64,000 bases of DNA from Tethya wilhelma (Eukaryota > Porifera > Demospongiae > Tethyida > Tethyidae), in NCBI GenBank assembly GCA_964030475.1, contig CAXIPT010000002.1, positions 2,302,827 through 2,366,826 of the forward strand, read 5' to 3'. Made by a program: the position numbers and the translations under genes. Position 1 is the first letter of the stretch. Every line of letters begins with the position of its first letter. A model generated the notes under the pieces. That model was not told where the DNA came from. It saw nothing but the letters and a program-made list of their open reading frames with translations, and made no database searches. Below, in pieces: positions 43,254 to 55,133 of the stretch.

Positions 43254-44779
43254 CCAAAGTATAGAAAACTGAGGCAAGCACTCACATTCATGAGTACACT
43301 CTACATAAGTTAGGAAAGACAAAAATAGGCTCTAGGCAATGGCCAACACACACACACACACGCACACACACACACACACACAGTGCACCTTTGTACATCC
43401 ATCTCCCTTTACCTCACTGTCTCCCTCCACTACGTAGATTGAAGCCCGTGATAGGTCTGGTCTGGCTATTCTCAACTTGATGGTCTCCTCTTGATCCCTG
43501 AGGAGACTAATGGCCTCATCGATGGAGGCACCCAGGACATTACGATCAGAGATCCTGACTAGCAGGTCTCCAGACTGGATCCTATGGAGGGAGGGATTGA
43601 TACACATGGATGATGAATGTACATTATACATAAGCCTTGAGATCTAGTTGGGAAGTTGACTAGTGTTTACAAATAGTAGTATATACTACTATTCACTATA
43701 TGCCAGTTCTAGTAGATCAGTGGTAAGAGCATTCGATTAGAATTCAAAAGACCTGGGTTCGAATCCCAGCTAGATCTCACGATTTTCCCAATGAACTTTC
43801 ATGACAGTATAACAACAGTGATTTAGCTATATACACGTATTACAAACTAGAAAAACAGTAGCTAATAATTATTGATAAATTAATGACTACTTCATTTAGT
43901 AAAGACCATTCCTTGAATGTATGAAAATGACCAGTAAGCTTTGACAATAAAATTTATTATAACACTAAACGGGCCAATGGAATGAAAAAACATAATTATA
44001 GTCAGGAGGTGTTTACATGGTATACATAGCACTGTCTTTTTTTTGTAAGGGTATCACACTTTACTGCAACCAGACTTAGAAGCTAAAATAATCATGCAAA
44101 ACTCAGGTAAAGGTCGTCAATACATGATGCACAAATTCAGCAGCCAGATGCACACTCAAAAAAAAAAAAAAAGTGATTTTTGTTTCTGGCGACCCTTACC
44201 TTCCATCAGTGTCTGCCACTGAGTTGGGCAGGACTCTCTGTACAAAGATCCCCTCCACCACGTCCCCACTGGCACTGCGGGCCTTGCCCTTCACTATCAC
44301 CAGACCAAGACTACTGTTAGCATCTGAAGGGGGTGGGAACACACACACATATGAAAATTCATTGGAAAAACATGACACGTATACATTCAATAAATTCCTT
44401 GAACTAATAAACCTTTCATTTTTGAAAGTTGACAGAATGCTCATACTTCAATACATACAGTGATACTTATTACTAAATATAAATACACAATTACCATTTC
44501 CAAAGTTCCAAGCCTATTGTACACAAATTTCTATACTACCTACTGGGTCTTTGAAACCTTTGCAAATTCTTAACTTGACTGTACTAGGAGGGTACATACC
44601 TATTGGACACCTCAGACTTCTGCTTTCGAGCTAAAAGCTAAAACTATACACAAACTTTCTCTCTCTCTTCACTATGCAATACATTACGTTGTAGCAAATC
44701 TGTACCTTTGTGTAGGTTGATAGTGAACACATCCATACTGTCAAGGACATAATCACTAGAGGGCTTTGGAGCAGGACTC

Positions 44780-44841
<62 letters not shown>

Positions 44842-46889
44842 GATGATGATAATGATGTTTGACAATATGACAATGTCATACTTAAAAGTTTGAAAACACA
44901 GAGTGCAACAAACTTGAACTTACAAAACCATAATTTTACCCTTTGTTGATGCCATAAATTTGTGAATAGCAACCAATCACTTTAGACCAGTACAATTCTT
45001 ACTATCTTGAAAACACAAGCTTAATTGTGGTACTATTTGGTGGTCAAACTTCAGTGACTTAGACTAAAAACAACAGTTAACCTAATCCACAAGCAGCCAA
45101 GATACTATGCTCACAGTTGCCTAGCAACAGTATTGCACATTGAAGCTACAACAAGAGCATGCTGCTAGATGCCAGTCATGTCTGTCAATTAACCACCTGT
45201 GCTGGAAGACATTGGTGCTAACGTGGTGAGAGCAGTTTATGGTACACCTCAATGAGCTGTTGACACATGTAGCTATCCTTATACAGCTAGGTGATAAAGG
45301 ACAGCAATGGGCCTTTAACTATTTCCACTATCTTATGCTATGACAGTTAGTTAACATTCATAGTAGGAGAGCATGTCAATAGCACCACTGACAGTCACTC
45401 TTCAAATTGTAATACAGTTTATAAACTTCAGGTGGTTAAAGTACATTGTAACTAAAGCCAATAGCTGGTAGTTTACATGCATGTGTAGCTTTGAAGTTCA
45501 AGCCCAACTATCTCTCTTCCTGCAAACATTAACTGCTAAAAATAGAAAAAACACAGGAAACCTAAAAATCAACAACAATTGTTATACAAAATGACACAAT
45601 TCCTAACCAATAAAGTGTTTAGTAAGGTATCTCTACCATAACATGTACACCACTACTCTAGAGGCAATTTCATTCAGAAGGCTTCACGTACCAGGCTCTC
45701 TTTCTTTCAATCCATGCTTTTCAGCAGTTAATGTTCACATTTGCTGGGAAAAAGCTATAGGGCAGTATGTAGCCTCATACCCAGGCCTTCCCGATAAAAT
45801 ATACGCGAGAAGAAAAGAGGGCTTAACTTGTAACTCGCGAAATTTAAAATTCGTGCCTGGGTTTCCAGGGAAGGCCTGGGAACGAGGGTAGGCAGTATGT
45901 GTGTGATGTGTGATCTACAATATTGAAAGTATCTTAAAAAAAACACGGTTCATCATTGTATAAACAAATAACTTGAGTGATCGAGAGTGCACTTCCACAT
46001 ACAACGAATGAAGCAGTCAAACATTTTAGAACACAATAAACTTTATCTACACAGCTATAACAGCAATTTTTATGTACCACATTCCCACACAGTCAACATC
46101 CCATAACTGAGTGCTCTCCCACCATACTGTATACAGTGTGCACATATATAGGTTGTGTTCAGTTGAGTTCATGAACTTCTCATAGCATAAAATCTTATTG
46201 TAAACAAAGAGGTTTCGGTCTGTTGACCTTTATCAGTTTTGATGGGATGGTATTCATAAGAAACCAGGGTTAAACAGGAAGAATAGACAGGTTCTTTTTG
46301 AGGAAAACAATTTTTTTGGGGTTTTGTGGATTTATACTGAATCCTTGAAAATGAAAAGTGCAAATAATTATGGCAATGGAAACAAATACTACCTCCAATT
46401 TTTAATGGCACAAAAAAGTTTGTGAAAAGGTTGTCCTTGCAGTTTAAGACAAATTTTCGTGAATCACGATCTCTAAAATTATATTGTCAATATACGGTTT
46501 TCTAAATTTGTGTGGAGAAAATTTTCGTGATATTCGGTCCAATCACAAAATTTACAAAAATTTGGCGGCAAAAAAATTTGGTAATATATATATATATATA
46601 TGCTATAGTGTATGGATTTAAATGTATGACAGTAGAGAATCTGAGAAAATTGCGAAAAGTATATGTACAATCAGTGTAACATCCATAGTAGCTAAGAGAG
46701 CACAAGTCACTATACCATCATTAGTTATATATACAATACAAGACCATGTACTGTATACAATGAATTGACTCACTGGTTCTGATCGACTCAAGTCCTCTAC
46801 TGATTGTGTTCTCCTCATTCTGACTGGCTTAGGGGGTCGAGGGTCACCGATACTGTCACCACTGCTGGAGTGGTTGATCCTACGGTCAG

Positions 46890-46929
<40 letters not shown>

Positions 46930-49900
46930 TGTACACCTGTACATACATACAGTAAGATCATTGATAGCTGATCTTTCAAGATAAATGACAAGACAACAGA
47001 ACCTCTATAGCTAAATCTCAACAATAAAAGGACAATCCATTTTCAGTTTCCAGTTTATTTTCTGACAACATTAAGTTAAACACCCCCACAAACAGCATCT
47101 CCAATTAAGAAGAAGAATAAATGGACATTGTCAAACCAGTCCAGCAAATATTATTTTAGTTTTCTGATGTGTTTACTATTTAAAGGTTTCACAGAACACA
47201 TACATATACCAACGGCACCCATTTCAGTGGATGGGCTCTTAGCTCCAGGGCTCCAGAGGGTACTAAGAAGCCACTAAGGATGTCTATGGACAAGATGGAC
47301 TACAAATTAGTTGCAAATTACTGCCTTGCAAGAGAGATCTTTTAGGTCCTCTACACCTTGAATCCTTAAGCTTCCTAGCTGATACAAACAACTTGAAGCT
47401 TGGGAAAGAAAATTTTACTCATATCTACAGAGAAACAGAATGTATCCATCAACTGAGAGGTCACTGTTAGTTGAAATAATGGTCTCATAAACAGTCTCTT
47501 TCAGCCAAGAATCAAAAGTCCGATTAAAATATCAAAAGTGCCGTCCATGAAAATTAATAAAGGCAATCCCTTTTTTGATCAAATTTCACAATTTCAACAA
47601 GATATTTTCTGAAATACATGTATTTAAAGCTTGCTTGGGAAATGGGAACATGGGAAAGGATACAATTTACGAATAAAATATGAATACTGATTTGTACATA
47701 ATGTGACGTCCAAAAACATCTGAGACAAATTTATTCACTCACATCATCAACACTCCTCTGTTGTGGTCTGCGATGAGGTTTCACCACAGTGGCATAGGCA
47801 GGGGGCGGGGTCTCCTCCACCCTGTCCTCCGAGGAGCTCCCCCCGGCCTTCTTGGGAGGGGGCGGGGCCAGTCTCTTGGGCTTCACGTTGCTGTCCTTCG
47901 ACACGTGTCTGTCTAATTGAGGTCGTTCAGGAGGGGTGGCCCCTTTTGATTTAGGCTCGCCGGTTTCGTTACGTACTCTGACGTGAGCGTAACCTTTTGA
48001 CCTCTCCTTGTTGTCCCTGTGTACCTGCGGTGATGGAGGGGGCGGGGCCTGACCTCTGAGCCGAGGGGAGTTGGACAGGACTGGAGCAGGGCGAGCTGAA
48101 ACAGAGAATGGAGAGAATGAACGAACAAAGGAGTAAAAGGTGTTCAGTTATGCATGTAGTGAAAAGTAAAGAATTAATACTCCCAGGAAACAAGAATGAT
48201 GGCAAATTTGGGCGCAGGTGGCAAAGGTGTTGCTGATTTAGAATTGGTGCATTTCAATCATTCAAGTGCCAGAAATTACACCATATAGGTCTTCACATAC
48301 AAATGCTCTTTTGGATACAATACATAGCATTGCATACACTCTTGACCTATAACAAGTTCACAAGGATAACAGTGTTTCAGGACAACTAAGTTTGATTTTG
48401 CTCTATTCAGTCACTCAGGTCAACAGGCAATCAATTATCGAACTAATTGTTCAATTACACTGAGTGGGATATTGTGGCGTTCATAACCTGATTATGTGAC
48501 ACAGCTACACTAAGAGGTAGAGTGAGAGCTGAACAGGAAATGCTTGTACACAAACCACTTGCAGTCATGCCATTCATTGGACCAGAGGGATAAGCACCTC
48601 TGTGGTTGAAAACAAAGGCTCACACATGGTGTAGGTATGTCAAAATATGTTCATGGTCTACCTGCAAGTCTGTGCAGCATATGGCCGACATTTTAAGGTT
48701 AGGTCTAACATATACCACAGAGTAGGCTGGTGAAACACCAAGGGAAATGATTTGAGTCAAAACTAGAGTTTCTTACTAACTTGTAGCTAGGGGATATCAC
48801 TGAAAATTTAGCTATTATTATTTCATACAGCTGCCAGTTTCTAGACCATTGAATTAATGTAGTACCAAGTGCATAATACATGTAAGCTTTGGAATGAAAA
48901 AAAAAAAAACATGAACAAAAAGATTCAACTCTATACAATCCTTCAAGTAACATATACTACAGTGTAGGTTGATAAAACACCAAGCAAATAATTTGAGCCA
49001 AAAACTCGAATCTCTTACAATCTTACAGCTAGGAAAATCACTGCAAATCTAGCAATTATTTTTTTATTCAGGCACCAGTTTCTAGATTATTGGATTAATG
49101 TAACCACAACCCCCCAAGTGCATAATTAAGATTATAATTATTTGATTTAATGTACATGTAACCACAAAGTACCAAGTGCAGAATTATAATATTATGGCTA
49201 TGCACTGAAAACATATTTACACAACAAATAAAAATGCATTTATACAACAAAAAAGTGCAACTCTACACCATCTCACACTAACCTGGGCCACCATGTGGCT
49301 TTGATCCCCTTCCAGGAGGTGGGGTGTTAGTGGCCCCCCCGCTCCTCCCTGGTGAGGGGGAGGGGTGACTCCCGCTAGCATCGTGAGGGGGGCGATGGGG
49401 TCTCTTTCCCGCCATGTGAGGGGAATGTTTTGTTCCTCGAGTTGCACCAAGTTTTGGTGACTTTTTATCGCCTGGACCTTTACCCTCATCAACAGAAGCA
49501 TTAGTGTTCTCAGAGTAGCTCGAAATGTGGATATCAGACTGACTTCTCTTGTGCCTCGACTTAGCACCGTTCACCATGAGTCCCTTATTACTTGCACTTG
49601 TTTGAGGTGAAGGTTGCTGCTGCTCTTGGTCTTTGCTCTCTCGTTTCGATCTCGGTCCCGGAGGTGGGGGTGGTGCTCTATTCTTGGGACGAAATCCTTC
49701 CTTGTTGGTCGATTTCAAGTTCGCCAAGTGTTGTTGAAACTGTTTCTTTATCGCCATGGCTTCTGCCATGGCCGGCGAGTCAGATTCAAAATCGTGACTA
49801 CTCTGAGATTTCTTCAGAGCTGGATGACGATCGAGCTTTATCGAGGGGGCATAGCGGCCCCCTAACGGTCTACCCCCGGTGGCCCCTTCGTCCCCTTCCC

Positions 49901-50842
49901 CTTCCACCCTCACCTCCTCCCCATCTGAGTCCACGTAGACCCAGTTGATGTAGTCCGACCGACGGATGAACTCACGGTCGTCTGCGTCCAAGTGAGCATC
50001 GATGTTTTCGTAATCGTCCTCTTCGGCCGAGTCTCTCTCATCAGTGGATCTCGGTCTGGGGAAGGGAAATTTTCTTAGAACGACGTCATTTGTGGGTGCT
50101 GTTGATGTAGGTGGGGGGTCTTCTGCTGTGACTAGGAGAGGTGGAGCTGAAGGCTCTGGGGACACACTGCAATGAGAGGAGGTATGGGAGTAGAAGCTTA
50201 AGAGCTTAAACAGATTAAATAGAAATCTTACAGTGACTGTAGTGGTATCTTAGGTGCAGGGGCTCTATCAACAACGAGAAGCTTTAAGGAACTGTGTCAC
50301 TATAATAAGCGCCGTTTTGTTACCAAAAATAAAATACGTGATGTTTTGTGACATTTTTTTGTTGACAAACATGCAGTACATGTACATACATTGAGCTAGT
50401 ATCCGGACATGGTACCCAGACTGTACTAGAAATAAAACAAAAACGTCACAAAAGGTCATAAAACATAGTAAAATATCACACATTTTATTTTTAGTAACAA
50501 AACAGCGCTTAAAGATATCAGCATACTTATTCAGACGCACATTGTACAAGGCCAAACAATATGTTCTAACTGACTCCTGAAATCAGACAAGCTCAAAGAG
50601 TACGAGAAACTCTATCAACGACAACCGGCAAAACCACACACACACTGAGATGAACTTTCCAAACCCAAGTCCATTAACTCTCCCCACCACTGACCTGTTC
50701 TCCTCTGGCCCAGAGACAGTCTCAGCTGCCATCTGGTTGGCAGGGGATCTCTGTCTTGGCACTGGCTGAGGGGGGGCTCCATCAGTCGAGGGGGGGCGAG
50801 GGGGTGGTGCTGACGGCTCTACGGAGTCTTCTCTGCTGGTGG

Positions 50843-50888
<46 letters not shown>

Positions 50889-50892
50889 NNNN

Positions 50893-50956
<64 letters not shown>

Positions 50957-51232
50957 GTTACTAAGCAACAGTAGTTGTTCAAAAAGTTTAAGTGTTTTGC
51001 ATTACTAGTGGGAATGGTACTACACACACTATTGTTTACTTAGATACATATGATTGCCTTGGAAAAACACACACACAGTCCAACAAATTGGTTACATTGC
51101 CATTGCCTAGCAACCAAGGTTTTTATATGATAATTGCTGGTTACTGGGTGGAGGTGACAGAAGAGTATAGCTAGGGGTCACAGGGGGTCAATGCATCAAG
51201 TGCCCTCCACTTAAGGGTCACATTACTATAAT

Positions 51233-51272
<40 letters not shown>

Positions 51273-53950
51273 GGTGGGACACAGTGTGCAGTTTCAGTTT
51301 GTGCATACAGAATCACTATCCTCCACCAGAAAACAAACATTGTGGTCAACCATTACACTAATGGCACTCATCCACAACAGTTGTACACAGATCGACAGAC
51401 ATACATGCTTTCAATATGGTATATAGATTCAAACTGAAGGCATTTCTCTGAAAAACAGACAAGATCCACTAGAAAACATAGCAAATATGTTGTTTTTTCT
51501 GTTCAGGTCTTCCTGTATGATCTCGACCAATTCTCAGCACACAAAGAGTCTCAGAGTGTTTACGTAGCTAAAAAAATCATCAACTCGACAAAGTTGCATG
51601 TACGACCCTTTCTGTAGTTAGGTATAATAATACTGTGTGTGCATTGCTACATCAATGCATAGAGAATAATTACAGAGATCGAACTTTTGTGTGTTTATGC
51701 CCAACACACCGATCTCGGCACAGAATAAGATAGTTTCGATATAAAAATCATTAACTTGACAAAGTTGCATCTACAGCCTTAACTGTAGTTAGGTATATAT
51801 ATATTATAATAAAATATTATATTATGTGTAGAGCTACTGTACATCAATGGATGAGGAACATAGGAGATCAAACTTTTGTGTAAATGACTGTTTATGATCA
51901 ACACACCGATCTTTTGTTGTGCTGCTTGGCCAACTAAGCAGTGTTTGTCAAGAGACACACATTCCTCAAATCTCAAGCACTTTGATTCCCACCTGCTACC
52001 AACCATCTCTCAGATCAATGTGTTCCAACACAACACAATGACATGCCCTTAAGAAGGCAAATCGAAATATTGCACAGATGGACATACAAGTAAGGTAGAA
52101 AAAAATTTTGATTGGGCCTCAAACAACATATTTTGGACACTTTAGGAAATTTACGAGTTGTTAATTAATATCAAAATAAAGCCACACCTATTTGAATACG
52201 AGTAAATTGCAAAGTCAGCATTATGCACAAACATATATTGCCATGGCAACCAGACAACCATCCACCATCGCCCATGCAGCTGTAGCAATACACAGGGGAG
52301 TTATCACACGCTGAGTGCTAGTGAGAGTGGGAGAAGATTCCAGCTTAGCACAGAGGGAGAGAGAGAGACAGAAAACACAAGAACGGTGTGTATACTCAGT
52401 GTAGAGAAACAAAATTTCTAACATACTTGTGCAATGTTATCTTGTCGTTACACAGAACGACTATCATAATCAGCGTAGAGTGTTAGGGTAACATAATTTA
52501 TGCATAAATTGCTTTTCACAGTTTTCAACAGATTAAACTGGAGGCAGAGGTGGCATTGGTATTAACAAGATTATTTACAAGTTGTTAATACAATGTACCA
52601 GTTAGTTTGTACTTATGTACATCACAATATCCTCTTGGTATGACTCAATCTGCTAACAGTTTAATCAGTTGAAAACTGAGAGGACCAAGCACATACATAT
52701 CTCTTGATAGGACCCAATTTACTGTATCAATTTATCGTATCCTTAAAAATGAATTATATTTGTTTCAAATCTGAACTGCTTGTGGACTGTGGTTGTGTCA
52801 GTGTGCAGACCAGTGTGAGTGGTGGTAGATGACCAGAGAGTGGAGACTACAGACTGGGAGCTCCACATCTAAAGGACCAGGCAGAGTACCAACAATGTGA
52901 CTATCAAAATAATTTACACAAGACCAGAGTGAGCCGACTTTGAGAGAGACCAGATTTGAAAAGGCAAGGAATTTGATCAAGATCCCACAAGGCATTGGTT
53001 GCCTATAGCAACAGATGAAATTCAATACTCCATGGGTCATTCTTGCTGCCTGGAGCAAAGTTATGGTAGGGAAATAAGCCGGCTGATTTAGGAGCTGCAC
53101 AGAATGCCTTGGCACAAAGTGTACCATTGCATTATCATCACTCCCCAAATGATAAAATTATGATATCACACATCGTATCAGACTCAGGAGGTATATACGA
53201 CACGAGTGTGCCTTAGGTGCACGTGATCAAACTCCTTTGAAAAGTATTGTAGTCTTGTGCTCCTAACTAAATGCCAATCATATAATCCCAATTCTTTGCA
53301 CTGGTGCTGAGTCAGCAAAGATGTATCTCTTCTGACAAGAACTAAAGGAGCTATTACTGATGGCATTTAATCTGGTCATGTGACTTCAAATGGATCAGCA
53401 CATGATGCACAATCTTCACCTAGTGTACAAGCTAGAGCCAACGAGGCAAAAAGAAAACGTAAAGCACCTCCCTTAGGTAATCCCTACACTTCATGTATCT
53501 ATACAGGCATTGTGATAATAGCTCTAAAGTGTCTGTCATACTTGTCACAGTTTTCACAAGAATAACACATACAGTGGCTAGAGATTTTTGAGAACTTTAA
53601 ATTTCACGGTCTTTGTGGATCAGTAGCAATCTGCAAAAAATTTACCTACTCCACAAATATTTGACATCATATTGCAAATTTACATAAAGTGGGACTGCTC
53701 AATCCTCAAAAATTAAATGCAAAAAAATGTGTAGCAATCAGATTTCTGCAAAAAATGTATTCCTTGAAATTTCTAGCTACAAACACGGTATCAAAAACAA
53801 ACAAAAAAATTTGTACATCTCCAAGTGTGTGACTCACCCATCAGTAGTGTCGTGGGGAGGGTCAGTGGTGTCTGAAGGTGATGGCTGGAAGATCTGAGGT
53901 CGACTGGATCTTGGTTTGGGCACGGGAGGTTGGACCACTGGCTCTGCCAT
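41920..53950 (-). CDS. PDZ/coiled-coil/SAM scaffold (neurabin-like), 5' and middle exons
   Basis: Eleven exons: E1 53838-53950, E2 50695-50835, E3 49283-50166, E4 47743-48095, E5 46774-46890, E6 44706-44778, E7 44200-44323, E8 43413-43581, E9 42608-42697, E10 42289-42342, E11 41920-41973 (or 41967). All phases agree. E1-E5 encode about 535 residues rich in proline and serine (VVQPPVPKPRSSRPQ, APPPPPGPRSKRE, PKRLAPPPPKK). E6-E8 form one PDZ domain: VFTINLHK, SLGLVIV as the carboxylate-binding loop, then GDLLVRISDRNVLG and IDEAISLL. E9-E11 start a coiled coil that continues in E12 (5108-5152), and the SAM domain follows at 1947-2400. Neurabin/spinophilin has the same PDZ, coiled coil, SAM order. 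I see no convincing RVxF phosphatase-1 motif before the PDZ; RKFPF in E3 has proline at the wrong place. Likely submembrane actin or signalling scaffold. Confidence 0.85.
43633..43778 (+). mobile_element. tRNA-derived SINE, plus orientation
   Basis: A head region (GCCTTGAGATCTAGTTGGGA) is followed by a tRNA-like unit at 43706-43778: A box TAGATCAGTGGTAAGAGC, B box GGTTCGAATCC, a perfect 5-base T stem and six of seven acceptor pairs. The anticodon stem has a mismatch and the loop would read AGA (serine), yet the long variable arm of a serine tRNA is missing, so it is not a functional tRNA gene. Copies are at 23371-23537 and 54708-54872. Confidence 0.75.
44334..46773. other. Scaffold introns 5 and 6: content
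   Basis: Apart from E6 (44706-44778) this holds a GA repeat at 44780-44837 directly upstream of E6, the R1-type hairpin at 45772-45888 and an R2-like fragment at about 46440-46590 related to 9318-9450. No other exon is supported. Confidence 0.6.
45772..45888. repeat. R1-ended inverted repeat, 117 bases
   Basis: GCCTCATACCCAGGCCTTCC at the left pairs with GGAAGGCCTGGGAACGAGGG at the right; TA flanks. The interior carries CGCGAGA and CTCGCGA inverted motifs. Confidence 0.75.
46891..46926. repeat. GT microsatellite at scaffold E5 acceptor
   Basis: The coding strand reads CACACACACAG straight into E5 (first base 46890), so the repeat provides the splice acceptor. Confidence 0.85.
48096..49282. 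other. Scaffold intron 3: no feature beyond AT-rich sequence
   Basis: Two related stretches at about 48700-48860 and 48955-49140 share ACACCAAGVRAAWGATTTGAG-like and CCAGTTTCTAGA motifs, a weak local duplication. No exon is seen. Confidence 0.5.
50283..50512. mobile_element. R5 element in scaffold intron 2, truncated
   Basis: Starts TTTAAGGAACTGTGTCACTA and ends near AACAAAACAGCGCTTA. It matches 54460-54708 but lacks the distal GTGACAC end. Confidence 0.7.
50845..50954. repeat. GT microsatellite with an N gap
   Basis: About 110 bases of GT interrupted by four Ns (50889-50892), ending 10 bases before the acceptor of scaffold exon E2. Confidence 0.9.
51235..53837. other. Scaffold intron 1: content
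   Basis: Contains a GT repeat at 51235-51269 and, before it, a microsatellite-linked repeat at 51095-51232. Two diverged copies of a segment around GTTGCATSTACRRCCYT lie at 51585-51680 and 51750-51860. Open frames at 52798-53366 minus have no splice or homology support. Confidence 0.5.
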
Positions 53951-54015
53951 CACTAGCAGAGATTAGAAGAGAGGACCAGATGGTGGTGGTGAGAGATGGT
54001 AGGTAACTTGAGAGN

Positions 54016-54459
54016 ATATTATTTTGGGAAAAAATAGATTTCTGTCATCTAAAACAACCCCACTCATACTACACTCCATTACGTACAATGTACTGTACAA
54101 AAATCACTGTGTATGCATGTAGACGATAATGATCGATAACTACGATTGTAAAACATCTTGAAAACAACAAAATTTGGGACTAATAATTATTTATCATTAT
54201 TTTACCGACGAGAGGTAATATCTTCTATTCAACATTTCTCCTCCTGCCACACTACAGTGCCGAGTGCCCCTACAATTAACTCTTACATTAATTAAAACCA
54301 CTTGCTTCCTTAGCAACCGTACTAGGACCATGTGAAAATGCTCAGAAAAGGAAAATGCCATAGTATATTATCCTAGAGTCATGTGAGTGAGTCATGGCTT
54401 AACCAACCTGATGCAACATCTAACAAATATGCATGAAAAAATTCGTCGGAAAAAAACCT
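54016..54459. other. 5' flank of the scaffold gene
   Basis: Sequence just right of the N at 54015, 65 bases upstream of the scaffold ATG. No TATA or initiator is evident. Because of the N, its adjacency to the gene is uncertain. Confidence 0.4.
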
Positions 54460-54708
54460 TTAAAGGAACTGTGTCACTATATAAGCGCTGTTTTGTTACT
54501 AAAAATAAAATGCGTGACGTTTAATGACGTTCTATGAGCTTTTGTGACGTTTTTTGTTTTGTTTCTAGCGTGATCTGGGTACCAATTCTGGCTACTAGCT
54601 CTGTGTACGTACGTATATTGCGCGTTTGTCAACAAAAAACATCACAAAATGTCACACATTTATTTTTGGTAACAAAACAGCGCTTATATAGTGACACTGT
54701 TCCTTTAA
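54460..54708. mobile_element. R5 inverted-repeat element, complete
   Basis: Ends TTTAAAGGAACTGTGTCACT and AGTGACACTGTTCCTTTAAA are perfect or near-perfect inverted repeats. The interior has two inverted segments with AACAAAACAGCGCTT. No ORF. Confidence 0.85.
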
Positions 54709-54872
54709 ATCTAGCTGGGATTCAAACCCATGTCTTTTGAACTCTGGTCGAATGCTCTTACCACTCAGCTACTAAAACTCTCAGGCACTGAAGCAGAGAA
54801 TAGCAGTATGCACTACCCTATTCATAGACACTAGTCGACTTCCAAACCAGATCTCAAGGCCTACATGTAATG
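54708..54872 (-). mobile_element. tRNA-derived SINE, minus orientation
   Basis: Same family as 43633-43778 and 23371-23537. It lies immediately against the end of the R5 element. Minus strand: GCCTTGAGATCTGGTTTGGA, then AGCTGAGTGGTAAGAGCA and GGTTTGAATCC. Confidence 0.75.
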
Positions 54873-55071
54873 GCATGACCCACATGATGCAAATACATGA
54901 CCAGCATGTTCTTCCTGACACGATAAAGCGTGTCATACCAAAATCCAACCTAACTTATATTTTAGTCTGCCTGCCTAATGAAACCACCAATGACACAGAG
55001 CTAAATGAACATACTCCCACAGTATGAAAGCTATGAGTAACACAACATGTACTATAAGATCACATGAGCTA

Positions 55072-55133
55072 GCCTTGTTCCCAGGCCCTCACCTTTGACC
55101 TTACACTCAAAGGTGAGGGCCTGGGAACAAGGC
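55072..55133. repeat. R1 hairpin, 62 bases
   Basis: GCCTTGTTCCCAGGCCCTCA pairs with TGAGGGCCTGGGAACAAGGC almost without a loop, flanked by TA. Confidence 0.85.

Noticed and set aside
43706..43778. Functional tRNA gene
   Set aside because: Anticodon stem and acceptor each have a mismatch, anticodon AGA does not fit the short variable loop, and the unit is repeated with a fixed non-tRNA head, so a SINE is more likely.
49592..49948. Plus-strand 118-codon ORF
   Set aside because: It is the antisense shadow of scaffold exon E3.
49283..50166. RKFPF in scaffold exon E3 as a phosphatase-1 docking RVxF motif
   Set aside because: Proline occupies the position where it is disfavoured, phenylalanine replaces V/I, and it lies far upstream of the PDZ instead of just before it.
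52798..53366. Minus-strand ORFs as exons of a LINE or host gene
   Set aside because: No reverse transcriptase motif, no splice borders in a consistent chain and no recognisable domain; probably intron 1 of the scaffold.
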